In this document: piece by piece, positions 10,933 through 23,113 of the stretch
Numbering within the stretch: the first letter of the stretch is position 1
How the letters are laid out: the number at the start of each line of letters is the position of its first letter
From: Rutpela maculata
Taxonomy: Eukaryota; Arthropoda; Insecta; Coleoptera; Cerambycidae
NCBI GenBank assembly: GCA_936432065.2
Contig: OW386288.2
Span: forward strand, 12,822,706-12,886,705
Length of the DNA: 64,000 nucleotides
Direction of reading: 5' to 3'
Program-made: the position numbers and the translations under genes
The notes under the pieces: model-generated
Told to the model about the DNA's origin: nothing
Seen by the model: the letters and a program-made list of their open reading frames with translations, nothing else
Databases searched by the model: none

Positions 10933-13061
10933 GCGTGCCAACTGATGTCATACCAGATAAGGGGGGTGGGGGTCGAAAAGTTGAAAAATCGGTTTTTCGC
11001 GTTTAAATAGAAGGCTAATAATCTGAGAGGAAAGTTCAAATGGGAAAGTTACAGGGATCATAAAAACCTATAAAATGACTACTCGAACGTTAAGATAGCT
11101 TTAATAGGGCAGGAGTAAATTCAAAAAAACCGAAATTTTGAAAAAAAAAAAAATTAATTTCAGCAAAATTTTAGAAAAATTTTTAAAATTTTTCTAAAGT
11201 ACGTGCTATATAGGAGGGAACATCTGATAAAAATTTCAGATCGATATCTGCATTATATTTTGATAGATTCAATTTTTTTGAAAAAAAAAGGGTCTTCGGA
11301 AAATGGCCCTAAGCACTTCACTCTGTCAAATTTTGCTATGAGAAGAAAAATTCTATTCTTCGAGAGTTGTTCAGTATTTACAATTTATTTCTATATGGTC
11401 ATTATTCAGAAAAAAGTGTTTGAAAAAAAAAAATTTATTTTGATAAAAAAATCCAATTAGTTAAACATCTTTTGAATGGAATGCAGTGTCGAAAAATCAT
11501 GTCTACTGTTTTGAAATGCTATTACTTCCACGTCCAGTGGAAGTATAGTAACGACAAAAAAATGTTTAAAAATTTTTATTGTCCAAATAGGCTTAAAATG
11601 TCATGAAACGTCGAAATTTGAAGTTTGAGCGAAAAAAAAATTTCTGTCTGTCGGTCTGTCTAGTCTGTCTGTAACTTTTTTTTGTGCGCACGTTTACTCT
11701 GGAACCGTTTAAGATATTGACTTGAAATTTGGTACACATATGTACTTTAACGAGATCTAGAACTAGATTATATTTTCATCTTGTTCCGTCGAAGGGTTGG
11801 GGGGTAAATTTGGGGTAAATAGGTCAATCAAGCAGGTAAGAGTCCATAAAATTGGTATTTAGTATATACAAGACAAGCTAAGGTCTCAAAAAAATTTTGG
11901 TATTAGCCACCCCCCATTACCAACCCCCATCCCCTTATTAAAGGGGATGAAAAAAAATTGTGATTTAGTGTATGTACAAAAACCAGAAACCTCAAAACAT
12001 TTTTTTACTTCATCCACCCCCACTACCACCCCCATATCATAACCCCCACCCCACTACCGATGTGGGGTATCGTTTTATGGGTTTTTGGGGTAGAGGATTT
12101 CAAATATTATATTATTAAAGTTCCATAAACAATTATTTCCACATACAAAGTTTTTTCGTTGTGAGTGACTTGGATAGAGAATTGGATGTGGAAGTAGTGA
12201 TTCCTTGGGCAGCGGTTTTTAAAAATTCTATATGAAATAAAAATTATTATTCTTAAATAATTGTGTATACATATAATTAGAACTGCCGTCACATTTTAAA
12301 AATATAAAACATAAAAATTAAATGGCAAATATTTTGTATCAATTATTATGCCTTAACGCATTTTATGACTGCCCAATCCGCGCACCGTACTCGCGCACAC
12401 TACTTTTTCATATTTTTCGAAAACCAATTACCTACCATAGAGTAATCTTTTTTTTTTTTTTGAGGTGAACTAAAAAAATAGCACTTCAAAATAGTAGACA
12501 TGAATTTTCGACCCTGCATTCCATTTAAAAGATATTTAACTTTAATTGGATTTTTTTTTATGCAAAAAAAATTTTTTTTTTCAAATTAAATTTTCACCAC
12601 TTTTTTCTGAATAATGAGCATACGGAACAAAATTGTAAATATTGAACAACTCTCGAAGAATAGAATTTTTCTTCCCTTAGCAAAATCTGACAGAAAGTGA
12701 AGTACTTATAGCCATTTTCCGAAGATCCTTTTTTTTTCAAAAAAATTGAATCTATATAAATAATGCAGATATCGATCTGAAATTTTTATCAGATGTTCCC
12801 TCATATATAGCACGTACTCCAGTAAAATTTCAAAAATTTTGCTGAAATGAAAAATTTTTTTCAAAATTTCGGTTTTTTTGAATTTACACCTGACCTATTA
12901 AAGCTATCTTAACGTTCGAGGGCTTATTTTATAGGTTTTTTAATACCTATAACTTTCCCATTTGAACTTTCCTCTCAGATAATTAGCCTTCTATTTAAAC
13001 GCGATTTTTCAACTTTACGATCCCCCACCTCCCTTATCCGGTATGACATCAGTTGGCACGC
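10933..13061. mobile_element. Long-inverted-repeat element (~590-bp arms) split by a HINE-like copy
   Basis: The ends are GCGTGCCAACTGATGTCATA and its reverse complement. The arms (10933-11520 and about 12470-13061) align almost throughout, for example GCACGTACT, AGCTATCTTAACGTTCGA and CGAAGATCC. The short spacer (12221-12470) has no recognised gene. A HINE-like copy (11524-12220) landed just inside the left arm. No clear target duplication is seen. The arms are non-coding, so this looks like a foldback element without its own transposase. Confidence 0.8.
11524..12220 (+). mobile_element. HINE-like repeat, full-length copy
   Basis: It runs from ACTTCCACGTCCAGTGGAAG to GGGCAGCGGTTTTT, both ends as in the family consensus (see 53787-54440). 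It contains the GTCTGTCGGTCTGTC block, the pair of CCACCCCC-rich blocks, and the subterminal GATGTGGAAGTAGTGATTCC. Its insertion separates the left arm of the surrounding element from its spacer. Confidence 0.9.
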
Positions 13062-15640
13062 ATCTCCTTTTTTTTCATGTCTGTTAACAAATCATTGTAG
13101 ATGTATGTAGACTTTGGCACTGGCGTTGACGTCATTCCCACCAAGGAACATTGCAAGAACATATAAAGTTCAGACGGTACAACAAATTTGCCCTTGTATT
13201 TAAATTTCATTAATTGCATACATCAGATTAAAACAAGTTTGAATTTAAATCCGAAATAGTACTAATTCGACACCCACACAAATGATTCACTTACAAAACA
13301 TGATAAACTGGTGTACTTTGCCCAGCTCTGTGGTTACATTACATGAGCTCCAGTGTTCCCACGTGACAAGTATCTAGCAGCTAATCACTATCAGTAATTA
13401 AAATTAAATTATCTTAAAACAATAAAAATATGTACGTTTTATTTGTTACAAGGTCAGAGAACTGTTAAGGTCAAATAATCATCATTTGTCACATTTCCCT
13501 GGAAGGCAAAGCTATGCTTTAATAATTTACTATACTTCGATTTTTCTGCGCTGTTTTCCTGCAGCCAATCAATTCCACCCCCCACCAAAATTTCAGACGA
13601 GAACCACGGCGGAAATTTTTTAGAAATTTCAAAAAAAAATTTTTGTAGTTACGGATGAAACTTTGGGTACTTGTTCTATTCAATAATGTCGGAAAAATAA
13701 TTTCAGACGTTTTCCATGGATCGATTTTGAGATATAAGAGTTGAAAGTTGCAAACTTTTGAAAAAAAAATTGTTTTTCAAATGTTGATAAAAAATTGATG
13801 AAAACGTCTGAATAGCTCATTATAAGTTCTTCAGGGGTTCAAAAATGATATATTTCGCTTTCAGACGTTTTCATTGATTTTTGCAACCCCTAAAGTGGTC
13901 ATCAGTTTTTGACTTTATTACGTGTTTAAAAATGTTTCGAAACTGATAAAAATGCTTTATTTATACCAAAAATTCAGCCAATTTGACCGAATGTAATTCC
14001 CCATATAGCCAGGTCGTTTGGTCGATTTGTACGCTCGAGTCATTTCGTAAAGTGCCAAACTAAATTTTATCTCAATATTCTTCAGTTTGAGCAGTAATTA
14101 CTAAACAAGTGATTTTCGAAAATAGATCAAATCCAGGATCAATTTGTAAATATACTTGTAGTCATATCTTGTATCGTTCATGTGTAAACTAAACATGATG
14201 TTAATTACCTCTTTCGGCATATAATTGATTGTTGATTTTACCTTACGTCGTCCATGATTTCTATTTGCTTTTTAAAATGTCTATCACTGAGTTACATCAT
14301 TATCTCAATTATTATTTATGCTATAAAGGACTATTGTTTTTGTCAAGGAGACTTGGGTATATCATTAACTAACCAGTAGATAATAATTTCTCTCTGATGA
14401 CGATGGCTTTGCCAACGTACATTTTTATTTCATTAACATTAAGCTAGTTAATTTATTTTAAATCGTATATACAAGAATAGATGCTATAAATAGTAATAAA
14501 ATAACACAAGAAAATAACCCGTGTATTAATGCCTAGAACATCAGGAGCAGCAGGAAAATATGTACCATATTGCACGTCCACAAGCAGAGCGTGGAGGCAA
14601 GCACAAAACATTGTTCATGGTCCTTCGAGCCGGATATCCGCCAGTGATACGTGGTATGGGTTAGAAAGTGCTAAAAATTATAAAATCAAAAATATTTCCC
14701 AACTTTCTGAGTCATATTCAAGTGACAAAAACTCTCAGCATATGGCAGTAAGAGCGGCGACAAAAATAGTAAAGTAAAAATATCAAAAGTGCTACAAACT
14801 TTTCCTTCCTTTCACTACGTGTTCTTTAATTTGCAACTCTTCTCAAACATTAAACATTATTGAAAAGTCTTGCGTATCTTGAGAAGGTTGCAAATTTGGC
14901 TTCCAACATCAATAAGTGGCCAATTGTTAATTTATTGATTTTTTACTTGCTTAAAACAGTAGAAAGGTGGCTCGTAAATGGATGGTAGGCAGGGCCAATC
15001 CAATTACCCAAACCGTACAATTTTTTTTTAAATTATTTAAGATTTGAACAGCAGAAATTTAATTGTATTTTATGAAATACAAAACGCAAAATTGTATATC
15101 AAGGCCATATTTCATCGGGGAACATTGTTATTAACTATTTTAATTCAAGTATTATTTGTATTTCTTATATAAAATGATTAATACCTAATTGTAAGTAGTG
15201 TTCTTTCTATCTGTTTTAAACATTGGCAAAGTGAATTATGTAACTGTAACTGTTACTTAGAAAATTACTTTACAATAATTTACATTATTTAGTTATATCA
15301 TCTGTCTTATTTCTCAATGATGCAGCAATGTATGCTAAATTTTAATTTGGCATTACATCAATGCCGAGGTCGTCAATTAAAATATATATTCCGTAAATGA
15401 ATGATTTAATGTCACTGATTCATCGTTTCTTCAATTTTCAGAATGCGTAAAAAATTCAGATTTGGCACAGTTGTCGGTTGCATGAGTAAATTTTCATAAA
15501 TTAATTATTGCAATTATTCTTATAATACAGAGTGTTCCTTAATGACGAAATATTTCAGGGTGTGATTCCTTGGGTCATTTTATGAAGAAAAGTTCATATG
15601 AATTTTTTGCTACAGGGTGTTGAATTTTTTTTAATCGTTA
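13062..15640. other. AT-rich stretch; one unrecognised 82-codon ORF
   Basis: Between 13590 and 13890 CAGACGTTTTC-type motifs recur (about 13707 and 13861, with an inverted TGAAAACGTCTGA near 13798), probably an old repeat. An ATG-initiated frame at 14529-14777 (+, 82 residues, starting MPRTSGAAGKYVPYC) has no motif I recognise, no visible splice context and no neighbours. It is listed here rather than as a gene. Confidence 0.4.
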
Positions 15641-15649
15641 TTATACTCT

Positions 15650-16355
15650 TCGCAAAAACGAAGAGTATATTGTATTTGATCGGCACATTTCTAAATCAGT
15701 AAATATCGCTCGCAGACAAAAAATTTTCATATTATTGTGTTAATGAACGAATTCTGAACAACTTTCAAAATGTCCGTCTGTCCGTCCGTCCGTCACGTTT
15801 CTTGTAAGCACGATAATTCAAGAAAGAAAAATCCGATTGTATTGAAATTTGGACAGTAAGTTAGTGTTAGCTAAAGGGAGAACCCTATTGTTTTTGAACA
15901 AAATCGATCGGTAAATAAAACTGTTATTAATGATTTAAATTTGAAAAAAAAAAAAATTTAATTTTTTTGTTTTTGTAATTGAATAGAAATCTGGTAGAAT
16001 AATATTTCACTTTAATATCTGAATATTTATATATTCTACAAATATACATTTCATAATGCAATATACAACCGTGAAAATATGATTTTAACTCATGTCTTAT
16101 AATGTAAAAATGTACATTTTTTTACGTGTAAGATGGTGGTGTAGTTCTTATGCTTTTGACTCGGAATCCGAGGGTCCCGGGTTCGAAACCCAAATGGGGT
16201 TTGGTATGTTTTTTTTAATTCTTATTTTATTTTACACGGAGTCTTTTACGTACTATAAAATTAAAAATGTCTAACACTATTTACAAAAAACCTGCGAAGA
16301 GTATCCTATAGAATGTGTAACAATTATATAAAAAGTTCAGTTAACAGGCGAAGAG
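15650..16355 (+). repeat. Repeat with recurring GCGAAGAGTAT motif and an internal tRNA-like sequence
   Basis: CGAAGAGTAT recurs at about 15659, 16288 and 16347. A run of TCCGTCCGTCCGTC (15778-15793) resembles the microsatellite blocks of other families here. The tRNA-like part is described separately. This may be a SINE-like or tRNA-containing dispersed repeat; its ends were not resolved. Confidence 0.5.
16132..16206 (+). pseudogene. tRNA-derived sequence with Pol III A and B boxes
   Basis: TGGTGTAGTTC fits an A box, and GGTTCGAAACC about 37 bp downstream matches the B-box consensus exactly. Between them, GACTCGGAATCC has the layout of a glutamine/glutamate-type anticodon arm, with CGG at the anticodon position. 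The acceptor stem does not pair (AAGATGG against GGGGTTT) and only three T-stem pairs form, so a functional tRNA is unlikely. It may still promote Pol III transcription. A frame open across it (16092-16274) is not a gene. Confidence 0.55.
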
Positions 16356-17533
16356 TATGTTTTTAGCTTGTTTCTTTAATATCTCAGAAAGTACTTTAGG
16401 TATTATTTTCAATTTTGGTATGTGTTAATAAGATATAAAACCACATATTTTAGTTTATTTTATCCCTCCACCAGAGGCATCCCTGTCCTCTTATATTTTT
16501 TACCAAAAAAGTGGTACGCCACTGACATTTTTTCATATGGATATTTTTTCTGATTAGCCTGGTCAATTCTTCATGGAACATCTAGCGTTTTTCTCGTCAG
16601 ACGCACAGCACAGTTCTTGACTAGAACAATTAAATTCATATTGAAATTAATTATTATTAACTTTGATAATGATAAATTTTGTTTCATAAAAATTGTTGGA
16701 AATAGTCACCTTCACTTAATAGGCATGCTTCCGCCCGTTTAATATATTGAAAATACAGCTGATAAACATATTGGTACAATATTGGCTAAATCTGACATAT
16801 TGGCCCAGTATGCAATATAGGTAATATATTGTACCTATATCCACCCAATATGTTATGCTACTAGTTTTATATAGCAGATAAATTATCTAATCTAGACTAT
16901 GAACTGAAAAAAATAGGATAATTCAAACAACAAACATTTATGTCATATAAAACTTATATTTTTACGTATATTTTTCGGTATAATATCTATGAATGTCAAG
17001 AGAAACAGTAGTATACCCAGGGTTGGTTTTTGCATGAGTGATTCATTACTCTGTCTTTACTAAATAGAGTATAGTGTTGCCAGTACGTTTTTTGATGATT
17101 TACGATACCTAGTTTGCCCTTATAATATTATTATGACAAATAAATTTTAATTTGAAATTGAAATTTTGTTCTGTTATATATTTTTTTCTATACCAAAGAT
17201 AATTTAGAAGATTATGAATTAAGATATTTTCAAAATATAAGCATTTCCACTTCCATCTCAGGTCAATTAAAATTCTATTCCGCCTTTTACCTTGACGACT
17301 ATTTGATCTTTGATAAAGTCAAGCACGAATACTATAAATTTTACAAATTTACTTGATTGTTCATCTAGATAAAAATTGTTTTCATAACCTGACAATCAAT
17401 TGGAGAGTTTCGACAAGTAAATGTTAAAAACATATTGTCATTGAACAAAATTTCACTGTTGTTTTGTAAATAAAATTCCGAATATGCGCATATTTTAATG
17501 TAAAACCTCATACCTAACTTAAGGATATCGTAT

Positions 17534-17536
<3 letters not shown>
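16356..17536. other. AT-rich stretch, no recognised gene
   Basis: Around 16738-16856 variants of AATATTGG / CCAATATG are repeated on both strands, suggesting a short old inverted-repeat element. Nothing else was recognised. Confidence 0.35.
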
Positions 17537-17571
<35 letters not shown>

Positions 17572-17631
17572 ATGTATTGTTCACCAAATGTTTACAAACA
17601 TAAATACACAAAAAAAACATATATATATATA
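17537..17631. repeat. (TAA)n and (TA)n microsatellites at the LINE 3' end
   Basis: About eleven TAA units span 17537-17571, with a (TA)5-type run near 17612-17630. On the minus strand this reads (TTA)n directly beyond the 3' untranslated part of the adjacent LINE. Such simple-repeat tails are typical of CR1/Jockey-group elements. Confidence 0.7.
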
Positions 17632-18310
17632 TGGTAAACAAAAGGCAGACTATTAGGTTAAATAACCCATTCTTCCACAGCTGCCTGGAAGGTAACTACT
17701 TAACATATAGATACAATAAAATAAAATAGACAAGTTAGTTTCTCTTTTTTCCACCAACAAACGAACCTTAACCTAAAGAGTTATTTAATACTAAATGTAC
17801 ATGCTAATTAAACTATACAACATTTACACTATCTACTGCAAATTAAACAGATAGCATTTAAGTTGTCTTTTGAAGGCACTATATGAAAGCACAAAATTCG
17901 GTACATCCAGGATATCGCCATAGGTTGCTACATTATAGGAAAAATACCTCTTATAAATTTCTTTTTTATGAGAAGGTATTGTCAGCATATTTTTGTGGCG
18001 CAAATTTAAACTATCAGTCCTAAAGGTAAACTTTCTGCACAAATATTCAGGAGTTTTATTCTTGAGATTTTATAGCAGAAGCACACCAAGTGATGTTTAC
18101 GGCGGTTATACATGCTCAGCCATCCGGCCTCCTTTAATTTATGAGATATACGTTGTGGTCTTTTTATACCGTAAATAAGTCGTAAACACGAATTTTGCGT
18201 TTTTTGTATTCTTTTAATATCAGAGCTATCCAGACATGGGCCATAGACTACATCACAATGATTAAAATGAGAAAGTACAAGGGAATCGCACAACTTTATT
18301 TTTAATTTTA
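17572..18310 (-). pseudogene. LINE (Jockey/CR1-type) reverse transcriptase, C-terminal fragment
   Basis: Two overlapping minus-strand frames (18006-18293 and 17833-18042) form one protein across a frameshift near 18030. The upper frame starts with LVLSHFNHCDVVYGPCL, the thumb motif that follows the YxDD region in LINE RTs, and continues with RIQKTQNSCLRLIYG. The lower frame gives the C-terminal RHKNMLTIPSHKKEIYKRYF region and ends at TAG. The catalytic palm is absent, so the copy is 5'-truncated, as usual for target-primed insertions. The simple-repeat tail at 17537 marks its 3' end. Confidence 0.85.
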
Positions 18311-18487
18311 AACTAAGAAAGTGCCTTTGACCATAGATTAAAGAATATTATGTTATAGATAGGCAACTCTCAAGGATTTTTTGAACAGCAAAACTTACGT
18401 CGAGAGTGGCGCTGTATTCCCGCCTTTTTTATATAGGCGGGATTGTCATAGGCGGGAATTTTAAATGGTTTTCAAACAAATTGCTTA

Positions 18488-18629
18488 GGCCATCATTAGA
18501 CTACAAAAGTTCTTTAACAAAGATTTTTTATAAAAGATATTTTATGAGATGAAATATCTATCAAATTACTCATAAAATATCTTTTATAAAAGATCTTTGT
18601 CAAAGAACTTTTATAGTCTAACAGTGGCC
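18488..18629. mobile_element. Harbinger-type MITE with TTA target duplication
   Basis: This 142-bp element is almost wholly palindromic. The left arm reads GGCCATCATTAGACTACAAA and the right arm, reversed, reads GGCCACTGTTAGACTATAAA. It is flanked by TTA on both sides (18485-18487 and 18630-18632). The 3-bp TTA duplication and GGCC ends fit PIF/Harbinger (Tourist-like) MITEs. A second, half copy lies at 10523-10583. Confidence 0.85.
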
Positions 18630-18842
18630 TTAAAATTAAATAAGTCATTTCAAAACTAGAAATTGATCATTTATTAATTTAACGGAAAATCATTACAATA
18701 CAATAATATTTAAAAATACATTTAAAAATTAACTAACGTAAGTAAAATTACTACAAAAGTATTAAGATGTTGAAACTGCGTTGAAATAAGTAAAATATTA
18801 AAGTAACTAATGTACCAAAATACCTGTAATACAATTAAATAA

Positions 18843-19489
18843 TAGCGGGTTTATACGTGCATGGATTTAGTGGCGCCAGTAGATATTGGCACGCCAGTAA
18901 AAAAATATTGCGCGTATAAACAGTTACTGGCGAGCATGCATCAATGCATGCAAGGTAAAAGCTTGCTCGCCAGTAACTGTTTATATGTGTAATATTTTTT
19001 TACTAGCTTGCCAATATATCTACTGGCACAGAAAAAGAAACAATCAGAATAGAATCTCTCATTGGCGCGAAAAGTTCGCGCATCTACATCGCGCACTGCC
19101 AATCTCGGACGGAATTGTAAAATATTGTGCCAGGCCCGGATCACGGATTTCTTCTGTAACCGGATCGTCTGCGACAAATGGCGAGTGGCGTGATCTCGCC
19201 TCGTGATACAGTTTATATATCATGATGACGCCTAACTAGTTAAGAAATATTGAAAATCTAAAACAAATATTATTTGTCTTCATCTAATGTTTCACAGGTT
19301 TTCTGAATCTCTACCGGGCCGTTCCTAAAAGGGGTAAAATATATTGAGTACTGTCATGAACTCGCCCAACAAAAGAATGGCGGAAATTTACAACACGAGA
19401 TCAAAGGATTTTTTGCCGACATTCCCTTCTGATTGTTTCTTCTTCTGTGCTACTGGCGTCACTAAATCCATGCACGTATAAACCCGCTA
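18843..19489. mobile_element. Multi-level palindromic MITE with TAA target duplication
   Basis: The outer inverted repeats (~40 bp) start TAGCGGGTTTATACGTGCAT and are flanked by TAA on both sides (18840-18842, 19490-19492). Inside is a second palindrome (about 18877-19027) with arms GCCAGTAAAAAAATATT / AATATTTTTTTACTAGC around ATGCATCAATGCATGC. A third pair is AGAAACAATCAGA / TCTGATTGTTTCTTC. No coding potential is seen. The 3-bp TAA duplication suggests a Harbinger-type mover. Confidence 0.8.
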
Positions 19490-19679
19490 TAATATACATT
19501 TTCACGTCCTTTACTAACATTAAGTGGTGTGAATCAGTCTTTTTGGAATTTAGATTTTTCATTATCATATAGGTTACAAAAAACTGACATTGATTGTGAA
19601 ACGTCATAAGTAATGTATTTGAATAATGTTAATCCAGAAGAAAAACATACGTATTTTTGTTTTTTTTTACTTTTTTACA

Positions 19680-20310
19680 CCATTCGATGGGAATGATTTA
19701 GATTTATAACAAATGTAAAAACTGATGTTGAAAAATTCACAGATACGATGCGACTGCACATAGCTGCGATTGTATTTATTATGTAAATAATGTAACCTAA
19801 TATTTTGTACATGTCCGTCATTACAAGACTGAAAAACTTTTTCATCGGTAAACACAACATTGGTCCAAAACTCCAACGGGCGATAGACACAATTTAAACA
19901 AAACATAATGCGGGCTTGCTTCTGTTCTTCTGTTAATATGGTCTTCTTGGCACTTGTACAGTTTTTAATTTTCGATTTTCCTATCCTTTGGCTAGCTGCT
20001 GACCTCGACACTAGAAAATGTGTCATGAACACAGCGTCTCCTGCTGTTTGAAACGGATTTTTCCTCAAATAGCCAAGGAGTGCTTCATCTTAAACGAGAT
20101 TTGAACTTCTCGATAGGCCTGAACCGTCTTTTCTCTTTACGCTACCTTCCTCTTCCCACTTTTCTTCACACTCATAACAGTACTTTTATTCAATTGATAA
20201 TGGTTAGCAACTGCTCTGATAGACCATCTCTCTTTAATTTTAGAGAGAATTAAAATTTTTTCATGTTCAGTTTGGCATTGCGAAAATATGACACTGACAA
20301 ATAAATAATG
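19680..20310 (-). pseudogene. Tc1/mariner-like transposase, degenerate
   Basis: Reading down the minus strand from about 20310, a helix-turn-helix region is visible (KERWSIRAVANHYQLNKSTV), then DEALLGYLRKNPFQTAGDAV and LTEEQKQARIMFC, then WTNVVFTDEKVFQSCNDGHV. The last contains the FTDEKxF motif with the first aspartate of the DD(E/D) triad. A stop and at least one frameshift separate the N-terminal part from the frame at 19667-20068. After CNDGHV the similarity ends, so the second and third catalytic acids are missing. The family moves by cut-and-paste at TA sites. Terminal inverted repeats were not found. Confidence 0.75.
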
Positions 20311-21596
20311 ATTTAATAAGGCGAAAAATAGGTGTACGGGATTTCATTGCACAGAAGTGTACAACCCGTCAGTCTTTCGTTTTTAGTCAATTTCTTGGTC
20401 AGTTCTTTAGTCACGTTCTTTGCAAATCAATAATACCTATGCATGTTGGAATTTTTCGAAGTCGCAACACGACGTGAACACAACACTTATAACCCATTAC
20501 AGTTTTTAATATTTAACAGAACAGCGTTTCTAGACAGTTTCATTGGAAACTCACATTATTTACAAATAAGCAAATGGACTCCTGCTCTATGGATTTAATA
20601 ATTATTAGTTTAATGTCCAAAACACAAAGCACAGACATGTAAACAATAATGGCGCGACAAAGGCATATTTTTGCGATCTCGCGTCTTACCCCAATGCTTT
20701 AAGCGCCTTGAAGCGCTACGTCATCATATATTTCTCCGCAAAAATGAATGTCTTTTTAGCTTTTTTTAACAGTTTAGTTCTAACCATCTCTAACGTTTTT
20801 ATGTCAGATCCCTACTATTTTCCGCTTACACATTTTCTAGCGCCCTAGTGAGACCGCGCGATACCGCTTTAAGCGTGACGTCACAGATTATTCGCTCGGA
20901 TGGCTCCGCTTATCGCGGTTTGTAGCGTCTTATGCGCAAAAACATGCCTCAGATTTGCGCAGCCGCCGTGATTCAAGTATAAGTAGCGACAGATCGACGG
21001 AAGTTCAAACTAAACACGCTGTTTTGAAATATAGTGGGAGTGCGCAGGGCCTGCCTTTGACTATACAGTGTGTCTCACTTTTCACCACTACACCCCAATA
21101 TCTCGGCCATTTGTTGACCGATTTAGATCAAATTTGGTATACTTCTTTTGCTTCAGATTGTGATTAAAAAGTTATTTAAACATTTTTTTTCGAAATTAAA
21201 TACGCCTACTATGATCAAAAGAAATTGGCAAAAATTGGGAATTTATATTAGCGATTGAGATAGGGTTTTTGTTTTTACAGAATCTTGTTCGGCATGACCT
21301 AAAACCCCTGTATACCAAATTTCGTTAAAAAATATTCATTCCTTTAAAAAAAATCATATCTAAGATTTCAATCATAATCACCCTACTATTCGAGTTATTT
21401 ATTGTCGGATATTTACATAACTTGGCAGTCGTGTAATAAAGACGCTAATTAAGCATTAGGACACATTTTTTATCCAAAACACTATTATGAAATGAATATT
21501 TGAAAAATTGTAGCTATTTTTTAAAATACTAAGAACTCAGCATACCAATATCTTTGTTAACATGGAGTGCTTTGGAATAGATTTGCCAATTCTTAT
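20311..21596. other. Intergenic stretch, no recognised gene
   Basis: CTTTAAGCG...TACGTCA occurs in two related forms near 20698-20730 and 20860-20882. At 21060-21200 is ACAGTGTGTCTCACTTTTCACC followed by CGATTTAGATCAAATTTGGTAT, similar in style to 55630-55720, probably a common short dispersed repeat. Confidence 0.4.
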
Positions 21597-22556
21597 TATT
21601 TCAATTTTATCAGCAATAATTAATAAAAATTGCTTGTATATATGGTATAAATTAACGGTCCCAGTATACTCCCCTGAGGTACTCCCTGTTGTAGTTCAAC
21701 CAGATCGGATATCTTATCATCAATTTTAACTTGTTGAAATCTTTCTGATAAATAAGATGATAAAAAAGTACAAGAACTGTTGTCAAAGCCCACAAAGTGT
21801 AGAATAGATATCAAAATTTTATGGTTTAGCGTATCGAAGGCTTTAGAATAGTCTAAAAGCACTAATACACACATTTCATTATTGGCAAGTGATTTTAAGA
21901 TATCATCCGTTATTTCCGCTAAAGCCGTTGAACAACTATACCCAGATCTGAATCCTGACTGATGTGCCGGCAATAAATCATATAAGTTTATATGTTCCCT
22001 TATTTGCCATTCCATAATTTTTTCTAATATCTTGGACATTGTAGGAAGGATGCTTATACTACGCAAATGAGAAAGTTCACTTGGCTGACTTAACCTTTGC
22101 TAGTGGTAGAACATAAGCATGCTTCCAGGCCTTTGGAAAATAACTGCTTCTAATACACTCATTTATAATATGCGTTAAATAAACGACTATGTGAGGACAA
22201 CAGAGTAAGATTAAGTTTATATTTATATTGCCGGCACCAAAAGCCTTCGTTTTTATATCCTGAACAATTTTTAAAACTGTATCTTCAGATGCATATGAAA
22301 AGGAAAATAAGTTATTGACACCCTCTTTAATGTTATTAGAGTAGAAGTTTAAAGTCTCAGCCTGCGGTTGCCGGTCATCCTTGGAACTAATAAAATAATT
22401 ATTTAATGTATTCACATCTTTAAGGTTGTCCGGCAATTCACATTCTTTAGACTTCAATACATCCAACTTTTTCAATAGTTGCCATTGTTTTTTTATATTT
22501 ATTTGTTGAAATTTATGATCCAAATAAGCTTTTTTTTTCTGCATTACCCAGGACAA
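21597..22556 (-). pseudogene. LINE reverse transcriptase, central part
   Basis: The N-proximal frame (22077-22556) ends in FPKAWKHAYVLPLAKVKSAK. The next frame (21620-22066) begins near LRSISILPTMSKILEKIME; a one-base deletion at about 22080 joins them as one continuous RT. Motifs in order are QSGFRSGYSCSTAL, VLLDYSKAFDTLNH (first catalytic aspartate) and LQQGVPQGSILGPL. The following YxDD box is missing: the frame degenerates at TIYTSNFY and the element ends near 21597. It fits Jockey/CR1-group RTs. Not functional. Confidence 0.9.
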
Positions 22557-22636
22557 TTTTCAAAATATATTTACTTGTCCTATGCTGTGGCAAGAAAATG
22601 CCATGGGTTGACTTTTAAAATCGCAAATCGGCTAAC

Positions 22637-22775
22637 CGCACTTTTCTAAATTCACCGGTGGACGCACCGCACCGGTAGACAAAATACGAAGCTGATTGGC
22701 TATGTTTTTCAAAATAGCCAATCATATAATGTTATTGCTTACCGGTGCGATCCACCGGTGAATTTAGAAATCTGC
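22637..22775. mobile_element. Palindromic MITE (TTTCTAAATTCACCGGTGGA ends)
   Basis: Left TTCTAAATTCACCGGTGGA and right TCCACCGGTGAATTTAGAAA are exact inverted repeats with a second pair inside (CTGATTGGCTATGTTTTTC / AAAATAGCCAATCA). It is about 140 bp. No target duplication was resolved. It lies about 340 bp upstream of the ABCG exon. Confidence 0.75.
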
Positions 22776-23113
22776 CTTAATTTATAATAACGAAAAACGT
22801 ACAAGATCCGGCAACACTGTCATTCTCAGATTCAAGACGCCATATTATGCGAACCTGGTCCAAAACCAAGCAAGCTCCAAGCGAAAGTAAACTAAAAAAA
22901 AATTAGAGTTTGTTTTCGTTGTAACAATGCAACATTCAAATTTCTTTTATTAAGTTATTTTTTCGCTGACTTTTTAACAAAACATTTTATGAGGTATTGT
23001 TTTTTATTATTTCTGATTTCATGTTATTATTATTATTAATATTAATTGTTTTCCAGTTATTTCCTAAAATAAAATTATGGTATCTCCACTCATACCTACC
23101 TTCTTTGTTTCAG

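Noticed and set aside
14529..14777. 82-codon ATG frame
   Set aside because: No motif, splice context or conservation clue; kept only as a note in the surrounding stretch.
16132..16206. Functional tRNA gene
   Set aside because: The acceptor stem does not pair and the T-stem has only three pairs.
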